From a virus, in IMG/VR virus record IMGVR_UViG_3300044960_000579, positions 1 through 50,883 of that record: 50,883 bases of DNA; one strand, given 5' to 3'. The translations under genes were made by a program, and so were the position numbers. Positions 46,114 through 50,883 of the stretch are shown here, one piece after another. Every line of letters begins with the position of its first letter. Positions within the stretch are counted from its first letter, which is position 1. Below the pieces are notes generated by a model. It saw only the letters and a program-made list of their open reading frames with translations, searched no databases and had not been told where the DNA came from.

Positions 46114-46440
46114 TCAGCGCCTCACGCAATCGAACCGGATGAGAGGATCGGCAGAACCGGCGGCGACGAGCCGGACCACCTCCAGGGTCATCCCATCCAC
46201 GATCACGCGATCCGTCACCGCCATCGCCTGGCCGGCTGGTGCGTAGACACGGTAGGCATACCCTGTCCCACCCTCGTAGTCGAGCGGGGCACCAGTGGCC
46301 GGCGGCGTTTCCTCGTAGAAACAGGCGAAGGTCCCGGCGCTCGCCCAGCCCTGTGCCGCCGCCTGCCGCGTGCAGCTGCGGCTGAGCAGATGACGCGTCA
46401 GGAGATTGCCGGCCAGCGTCACCGTTCCCGCAATGCTCAT
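46114..46440 (-). CDS. Head-tail stopper-like protein
   Basis: A 108-residue beta-barrel-like protein (AGWASAGTFACFYEETPPAT, GYAYRVYAPAGQAMAVTDRVIVDGMTLEVVRLVAAG-type strands). Start ATG at 46440 overlaps the adaptor gene stop as ATGA. The order adaptor, stopper, gp10, terminator is canonical. Assigned by position and strand pattern. Confidence 0.6.
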   Translation of the reverse strand: MSIAGTVTLAGNLLTRHLLSRSCTRQAAAQGWASAGTFACFYEETPPATGAPLDYEGGTGYAYRVYAPAGQAMAVTDRVIVDGMTLEVVRLVAAGSADPLIRFDCVRR

Positions 46441-46883
46441 GACGTCCACCCATCGTCAGGATCAGCGCCAGGCGGGTCACCGCCAGCACGCGTAAACGCC
46501 GGCTGGACGCGATCCGCATCATCCTCACGCGCCTGTTTCGCCGCGATGGAAACCCCACCGACAAACGGTGCCACCGTCGTCGCCACCGCCGCCTGCGCTC
46601 GCCAGATCGGGAGCATCTCTCGCAACTGTGTCACACGCTGGGACAGGCTCACACTCGTCCCGCCAGCCGACATGTCCACAGAAACATGGCTAAATTTGGC
46701 GAGAACGGCTTGCGCGGCCAGCACCGCCGCGAGGTAATCGTTTGCCTGACCCAACTGGCCGCCGGCGAGAAACGCGGCGAGCTCTTCGTCCTGCATCAAC
46801 GGTGCCGAGCTGTCCGTGTCACCAAGCAGGAGGCGTACCCGGTTGCGCTGGTTACTGAAATCCGTCGTGTACGTAAACGTCAT
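46437..46883 (-). CDS. Head-tail adaptor-like protein
   Basis: A 148-residue protein beginning MTFTYTTDFSNQRNRVRLLL with GDTDSSAPLMQDEELAAFLAGG, the N-terminal pattern of connector (gp6-like) proteins, followed by helices (NDYLAAVLAAQAVLAKFSHVSVDMSAGGTSVSLSQRVTQLREML). ATG at 46883 overlaps the preceding stop as ATGA. It attaches to the portal in the virion. Confidence 0.8.
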   Translation of the reverse strand: MTFTYTTDFSNQRNRVRLLLGDTDSSAPLMQDEELAAFLAGGQLGQANDYLAAVLAAQAVLAKFSHVSVDMSAGGTSVSLSQRVTQLREMLPIWRAQAAVATTVAPFVGGVSIAAKQAREDDADRVQPAFTRAGGDPPGADPDDGWTS

Positions 46884-47218
46884 GTCAGATCGAACCAGAG
46901 ATACCGCCACGACCGGCTCGCGCCGTCCACGGCAGACCCGGTGGGGTTATAGAGCATCACGGTGACCGTGTTCGCCGCCGAGACGTAGTGCCCCACGTAG
47001 AGCAGTCCGGTTTCCAGCGCCGCCGGCGGTTCGAGGATGACGATATCGCCTGCCGCCACACCAGTGATCGTCGCGGTGGCAGTCCCTCGCGTGTTGGCGG
47101 AAATACTCGGCGGGTCGATCGCGACCGAGCCGGATTTCACCCCACGCAACAGCGCGCCGGACAGTCCGATCCGCGCAGCGCCGACCGCGGTCTCCGACCG
47201 GAATTTATTGATCGACAT
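46880..47218 (-). CDS. Hypothetical head-region protein
   Basis: A 112-residue beta-rich protein (MSINKFRSETAVGAARIGLSGALL ... GTATATITGVAAGDIVILEPPAALETGLLYVGHYVSAANTVTVMLYNPTGSAVDGASRSWRYLWF). The strand pattern resembles small virion decoration or head-closure proteins, but no family was recognised. Coupled by 4 nt to the adaptor gene. Confidence 0.55.
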   Translation of the reverse strand: MSINKFRSETAVGAARIGLSGALLRGVKSGSVAIDPPSISANTRGTATATITGVAAGDIVILEPPAALETGLLYVGHYVSAANTVTVMLYNPTGSAVDGASRSWRYLWFDLT

Positions 47219-47238
47219 AGCAGTCTGCCTCCACCGTA

Positions 47239-47568
47239 CTAGCCGGCCGCCTGGCCGACGTAGAGCGGCGCGATCTCACTCAGCAGACGTTCCTCACGGT
47301 CGGCGAGCGCATCCTCCTCGGCCGGCGTCAACGGTATACGCCGGTGGCGCCGGTCACCGTGGGCGCGCCGCTCCGACTCGCCGATGAACTCTGCGCCGCA
47401 CTCGGCGCAGGCGTAGACCGATTGGCCGCGATCCAGCTCGGCCACATAGCCGAGCCGGATCAGCTTATCGTCATTGCGCCTGCCGCGGAGCGTGAAAACC
47501 TGCCCGCGATCGAGCGCGAGCTCTTCATAGTGAAACGGCCGCCTTGCCCAAACGCGCCCCTTCGCCAT
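47239..47568 (-). CDS. C2H2 zinc-finger protein in the head cluster
   Basis: A 109-residue protein with YACAECGAEFIGESERRAHG followed by DRRH: C54-x2-C57-x12-H70-x4-H75, the classical C2H2 spacing. Upstream is a strand-rich part (RGQVFTLRGRRNDDKLIRLGYVAELDRG); downstream is a helical segment (TPAEEDALADREERLLSEIA). ATG at 47568 preferred because the longer frame overlaps the capsid gene. Unusual among virion genes; probably a regulator or DNA-binding head component. Confidence 0.65.
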   Translation of the reverse strand: MAKGRVWARRPFHYEELALDRGQVFTLRGRRNDDKLIRLGYVAELDRGQSVYACAECGAEFIGESERRAHGDRRHRRIPLTPAEEDALADREERLLSEIAPLYVGQAAG

Positions 47569-47578
47569 GCCTGCGCTC

Positions 47579-48529
47579 CTAGGCCACAGCGTTCTGCAGG
47601 AATGTCCCCGCGAGCGTTGAGGTGGCCTTCTGATCGAAATAGCTGTTCGCCTCATAAATCCAGACCGACCGCTCCTCATCGCGCAGCCGGCGGATGTATT
47701 GAAGCGCATTCGGCACACGCATCCAGACGAATGTGTAGCCAGCTGCCGGCTGCCGCAGGCTCGGCCGGTCCGGGGTGTAGAGGAACAGCGCGTGCTTGCC
47801 CCAGACACGGCTGAGCGTGACTGAGGATTCCGCCGTCCCCTCAAGCTGGGTCGTGACCAGCGCCCGGCCGATCAGCAGGCGATCGAGCCCGACCATGGTC
47901 CGGAACAAATCCTCGCTGACCACCCCCGTCTGCGTAAATTTGATATTGTCGATCACATCGGGGTGCCACTTGAGGACGTTCCAGACCTGTTTCCCGATCA
48001 CGACCACGTTCGCCTCGCGGCCGATCCGGCTCTCCACGTCATCCATGTAGGTGGTGAAATCGACGAGTGGGTTCGAGTTCGCGTAATCGCTCCATTGGGT
48101 GAACTCAGTCCCGCCGGTGTCATCGTTCGCCCAAACACCCGTCGTGAAAAAGTCGGTCGCAAATGCACGCTCGCGCCGCAATTGGATTTTGTCGGTGGCA
48201 AGCTCAGCCGCATCGCGCTCCAGGTCGAAAGGGTTATCTGCGAGAGCGATGTCGTCGTCGGCGATTTCCTCGGCCCAGAAATAGCGATCGCAGAAGAATT
48301 TGTCCGTCTTGTCCACGGTGAAATCGCCGCGCGGAGCGCGAGCGCCGCGCGTCGCGAGTTTCGCGCCGTCACGGAACCAGTGGCTGCGATCGTACTTCGG
48401 GACGATACCGGATTCCTTACTCACCGTGACGATCGGGAAGATCTGGTCAGCGATGTAGCTCGTGTTCCGGTAGGCAATCGAGATCTCGGTCAGCAGTCCG
48501 TCGACATGCAAATCCTGCCCGGTGGGCAT
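47579..48529 (-). CDS. Major capsid protein
   Basis: A 316-residue protein of the E-type HK97 fold group: long N-terminal arm (EISIAYRNTSYIADQIFPIV), KYDRSHWFRDGAKLATRGARAPRGDF, a spine-helix region (LRRERAFATDFF), VVVIGKQVWNVLKWHPDV, LIGRALVTTQLEGT, and a C-terminal strand (NSYFDQKATSTLAGTFLQNAVA). Located after the decoration gene and the protease, as expected. Length is typical without an N-terminal scaffold, which is supplied by the upstream protease/scaffold gene. Confidence 0.9.
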   Translation of the reverse strand: MPTGQDLHVDGLLTEISIAYRNTSYIADQIFPIVTVSKESGIVPKYDRSHWFRDGAKLATRGARAPRGDFTVDKTDKFFCDRYFWAEEIADDDIALADNPFDLERDAAELATDKIQLRRERAFATDFFTTGVWANDDTGGTEFTQWSDYANSNPLVDFTTYMDDVESRIGREANVVVIGKQVWNVLKWHPDVIDNIKFTQTGVVSEDLFRTMVGLDRLLIGRALVTTQLEGTAESSVTLSRVWGKHALFLYTPDRPSLRQPAAGYTFVWMRVPNALQYIRRLRDEERSVWIYEANSYFDQKATSTLAGTFLQNAVA

Positions 48530-48547
48530 CGTCAGTCCTCCTCACCA

Positions 48548-48955
48548 CTATCCGGCCGCGGTCCGGAACCAGTTGATCGGGATGCAGAAAAACTCGATGA
48601 TCACGCCGTCAGCGCTCGACGCATCGTTGGCAATGCCGATGACGGAATGATCCGCCGTGGCCTTCTTGACGAGTTTGCCGGATGCGTTGAATCCGACGTA
48701 ATCACCGACCGCGATCGCGGTCCCCGAACCATCGGAGACCGCCTTCATCCGCTGACCGAACATCAGGACCTGGGCGTGCTGCCCGGCCGCGGTTGGTTTG
48801 TTCATCAACACACCGATGGCGCGATCGGCCGCAGCGCTCACGACGTTGACAGTGTCCTTGGCCGTCAGCTTGACACCCTTCCACTGGTGCGCCGAGAGGT
48901 CAGCCGCGGCCTTGAACGATTCGATTCCCGTTGGCTGGGTCGCAATGGTGCTCAT
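48548..48955 (-). CDS. Capsid decoration-like protein
   Basis: A 135-residue beta-rich protein with the DUF2190-like pattern: KAAADLSAHQWKGVKLTAKDTVNVVSAAADRAIGVLMNKPTAAGQHAQVLMFGQRMKAVSDGSGTAIAVGDYVGFN. Such proteins stud the capsid and stabilise it. It lies directly before the major capsid gene in the transcript. Confidence 0.75.
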   Translation of the reverse strand: MSTIATQPTGIESFKAAADLSAHQWKGVKLTAKDTVNVVSAAADRAIGVLMNKPTAAGQHAQVLMFGQRMKAVSDGSGTAIAVGDYVGFNASGKLVKKATADHSVIGIANDASSADGVIIEFFCIPINWFRTAAG

Positions 48956-48967
48956 CCTCGCTCACTC

Positions 48968-50509
48968 CTACACACGCACCGCAGTTTCTTCGCGGTACCG
49001 CTGGTACAGATCCGGCCGCTCCCGGAATACGCGAGATCGTGCCGTCACGGGATCAACGCCGGCCGCAACATGCTGGCTGACGAGCCGGTCGATCTCGGCG
49101 AGGGCAGATCCCTCATGCGGCCGCGCGTCCGTCCCCGTTTCGTTCGCAATCCGGGCCTGGCGCTCCAGCTCGGCAAACGCCCGGCCAATACGCCGGCCGA
49201 TCGTCACGAATTTCTGACGCAACTCGGCCGGGAGCGCCTCCAGGATCGCCACATAGTCGCCGGCGAATTCACCGGCGAACGCCCACGGCGTATCATTCGC
49301 ATCGCTGCGGCCCATCACCTCGCCGGTAAATTGCTGCAGACGCTCACGCTCTTCGAGCGCAGCGACGCGCGCCTCAGCCGCTTCGCGGGCTTCACGCTCG
49401 GCACGGATCTGCTCGGCAAACTGCTGAGCGATCCGCTCCTCAATCTCACGAAACTGAGCCTCACTCATGACCATTGCCTCCTGTGCCTCAGTCGCCGGTG
49501 CCATGCCGGCGGTCACCTCGATCTGTGGCATGTCTGCTGTTTCCTCCCCGCGCTCAGTTGCCACGAGTGGCGCAAGCACGTGCTCCTTGAAAAATGGCTG
49601 GTTTGTGAGCGCCAGCCCGATCAGGACGTCATGGTGTTCCTCCCCCGTGACCGGATCCGTCCATCGCTCATACCACTGCGGACTGACGTAGCGGACGCGT
49701 CCCTCGCGAATAAGCTGCTCGCCACGCCGCGTCCAGCGCACCTCCGCTGTGGCACTCCCATCAGGCTCAACGCGTGCTGATCCCAGCTCCCCCATGGCGC
49801 CGTAAAGTTTCGGCGCATGCTCAGCATCAACCAGGACCGGAACGTCCTGGCCATAGACGCGAGCGTTGTGGTTCGCAACGAATCGCGCGATCCGTTCCGG
49901 CGTGAGCCGGATCTCGCCGTAGACCGGATGGCGATAGGTTCCGGGTTTGGGGAGGATCGGGACCCGTTCAGGTGGCTCGATGAACGCCACCTCAGCGAAC
50001 AGCCGGGGACCGGCGCCGGTCTCGCCAACGAGCACCTCGCGATACATCGCCGGCATGTCCTCTGGTGGTGGGAACGTCATCGCCGGAGGCTCGGCGTACA
50101 GGTCGCAGGTCATCCGGGCATCGATCGTTCCCTCAACGATCGAGCAGGTCCCATCGCCGCGAAAATACCGGCAGAGGCCACACCGGCGAACCGAATCGGG
50201 ATCGCCCTCACGGTAATTGACAACCGGGTGCGATTTGTCGAGCCGGGCGACCGGTGGGTCACAGGCAACAGCCGGAGCGTCGTTACCAGCTTCGCTCGAC
50301 GCTCGCGCGAGCCGGTGACGGTGTGCGCGCGCCGCACCACCGACACTGCTCCGCGCCTGCCGTACCTCGGCCTCGAAATCGTCACGCGTCAGAAATCCGG
50401 TCCCGCGGATTCGCTCTCGCAGACGCGTATAGAGCCCAGCGACGAACTCGCGGAACCAGTCTGGTTCGGGATCGGGCAGAATGGGATCTGCTGCGTCAGT
50501 CATCGGCAT
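48968..50509 (-). CDS. Mu I-like prohead protease/scaffold with N-terminal Cys motif
   Basis: A 513-residue protein. Residues about 105-140 (RRCGLCRYFRGDGTCSIVEGTIDARMTCDLYAEPP) have four Cys in a HiPIP-like spacing. The middle (HPVYGEIRLTPERIARFVANHNARVYGQDVPVLVDAEHAP) matches the Mu-like I protein, whose N-terminus is a protease. The rest is a long coiled-coil scaffold (IEERIAQQFAEQIRAEREAREAAEARVAALEERERL). It directs capsid assembly and is then removed. The start was not refined. Confidence 0.75.
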   Translation of the reverse strand: MPMTDAADPILPDPEPDWFREFVAGLYTRLRERIRGTGFLTRDDFEAEVRQARSSVGGAARAHRHRLARASSEAGNDAPAVACDPPVARLDKSHPVVNYREGDPDSVRRCGLCRYFRGDGTCSIVEGTIDARMTCDLYAEPPAMTFPPPEDMPAMYREVLVGETGAGPRLFAEVAFIEPPERVPILPKPGTYRHPVYGEIRLTPERIARFVANHNARVYGQDVPVLVDAEHAPKLYGAMGELGSARVEPDGSATAEVRWTRRGEQLIREGRVRYVSPQWYERWTDPVTGEEHHDVLIGLALTNQPFFKEHVLAPLVATERGEETADMPQIEVTAGMAPATEAQEAMVMSEAQFREIEERIAQQFAEQIRAEREAREAAEARVAALEERERLQQFTGEVMGRSDANDTPWAFAGEFAGDYVAILEALPAELRQKFVTIGRRIGRAFAELERQARIANETGTDARPHEGSALAEIDRLVSQHVAAGVDPVTARSRVFRERPDLYQRYREETAVRV

Positions 50510-50624
50510 GGCTCGCCTACGCCGCCTCCGCCCCTACGGTACCGGCGCAACCGGCGTCAACGCCATGCCACCTCTCATTGCCCATAGCATACCATAACGA
50601 CGAATGCAAGCAGAAAAGGCACCG

Positions 50625-50801
50625 TTACCGGCGGCGGGCACGCCGGGTTGCCGCCGCCTTCCGCGCCATTCGTTGCCGCCCCGCTTTCGTCCGTCCGGCG
50701 TTGGCGATCGCCGCCGCTGCCGATTTCCCGAGTTTCCCCTTCAGCCGTTCATAGACATGGCGCCGGTTCGGGGCAATACTGCGCAACCGGTTCCCTAGCA
50801 T
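50625..50801 (-). CDS. Small basic phage protein
   Basis: A 58-residue protein, Arg/Lys/Ala-rich, that begins MLGNRLRSIAPNRRHVYERL and ends GRQRMARKAAATRRARRR. GGAGG lies 6 nt before the ATG at 50801. It resembles in composition the basic gene at 1929-2096; both may be nucleic-acid-binding virion or packaging helpers. Confidence 0.65.
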   Translation of the reverse strand: MLGNRLRSIAPNRRHVYERLKGKLGKSAAAAIANAGRTKAGRQRMARKAAATRRARRR

Positions 50802-50811
50802 TGCATCCTCC

Positions 50812-50883
50812 TAGACCGAGGCGACGACCACCGTCACCGTCACCTGGCTCGTCTGGTTGACCGGCGTGCCGGATGAACCGGAA
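50812..50883 (-). CDS. C-terminal end of a beta-rich phage protein (partial)
   Basis: Only the last 23 codons are in the window: a Ser/Gly-rich linker then the strand-like end TPVNQTSQVTVTVVVASV before TAG. The rest lies beyond the right edge, in the region where the portal and other head genes are expected. Not identifiable. Confidence 0.5.

Noticed and set aside
47963-49780. 605-codon plus-strand frame opposite the capsid and protease genes
   Set aside because: Antisense shadow of strongly recognised structural genes; product has no recognisable pattern and an Arg/Asp/Gly-heavy composition.

Overview
The window reads as an almost complete genome of a tailed, long-tailed (siphovirus-like) bacteriophage of a GC-rich bacterium. 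It carries a full phage gene set and no recognisable bacterial housekeeping genes: terminase, capsid maturation protease, capsid, head-tail connectors, tail tube, tape measure, distal tail protein, holin/endolysin, RecT-type recombination, an O-like initiator with iterons, and repressor genes. The host cannot be fixed from sequence. Strong GGAGG ribosome sites and TTGACA-N17-TATTCT promoters point to an ordinary sigma70-type bacterium. The portal gene is the one expected gene missing. The large terminase gene runs off towards the left end and the head genes enter from the right end, so the genome is probably circular or permuted and cut close to the portal.

Layout. 1-2.7 kb: terminase subunits and small genes, minus strand. 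2.7-5.3 kb: a non-coding array of about 32 degenerate 36-bp units, interrupted by an IS605/IS1341-type element encoding only TnpB. 5.3-12.3 kb: small minus-strand genes, a HIT protein, a VRR-NUC nuclease, a G39P-like helicase loader and an O-like initiator whose gene contains three 24-bp iterons. 12.3-18.6 kb: a recombination cluster (PD-(D/E)XK exonuclease, ParB-like protein, two paralogous phage proteins, RecT). Three long arrays of degenerate NNGCC pentamers lie between its genes, and GGCGCC-type hairpins sit in the leaders. 18.6-20.9 kb: small genes, excisionase-like and Cro-like proteins. 20.9-27.3 kb: rightward early/accessory genes driven by three near-identical promoters with an operator palindrome in the spacer, followed by covarying hairpins with a constant GGGAGGC loop. 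27.5-50.9 kb: leftward lysis, DNA methyltransferase, tail and head genes.

The most striking system is at 25.7-27.5 kb. A 516-residue TnpB/Cas12-type protein resembling Cas12m (type V-M, formerly V-U1) stands directly upstream of a three-repeat CRISPR array (28-nt repeats, two 33-nt spacers). A fourth, diverged repeat copy lies just before its ribosome-binding site. Unlike the Cas12m I recall, its three RuvC acidic positions look intact. There are no adaptation genes, so this is a stand-alone phage-borne effector plus mini-array.

The genes appear to work as follows. Paired HTH regulators at 20.6-21.3 kb probably control the early promoters. O-like initiator, loader, RecT and exonuclease handle replication and recombination. 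The leftward late block builds the particle and lyses the cell. The repeat arrays at 2.8-5.3 kb and 13.0-16.6 kb are unexplained.
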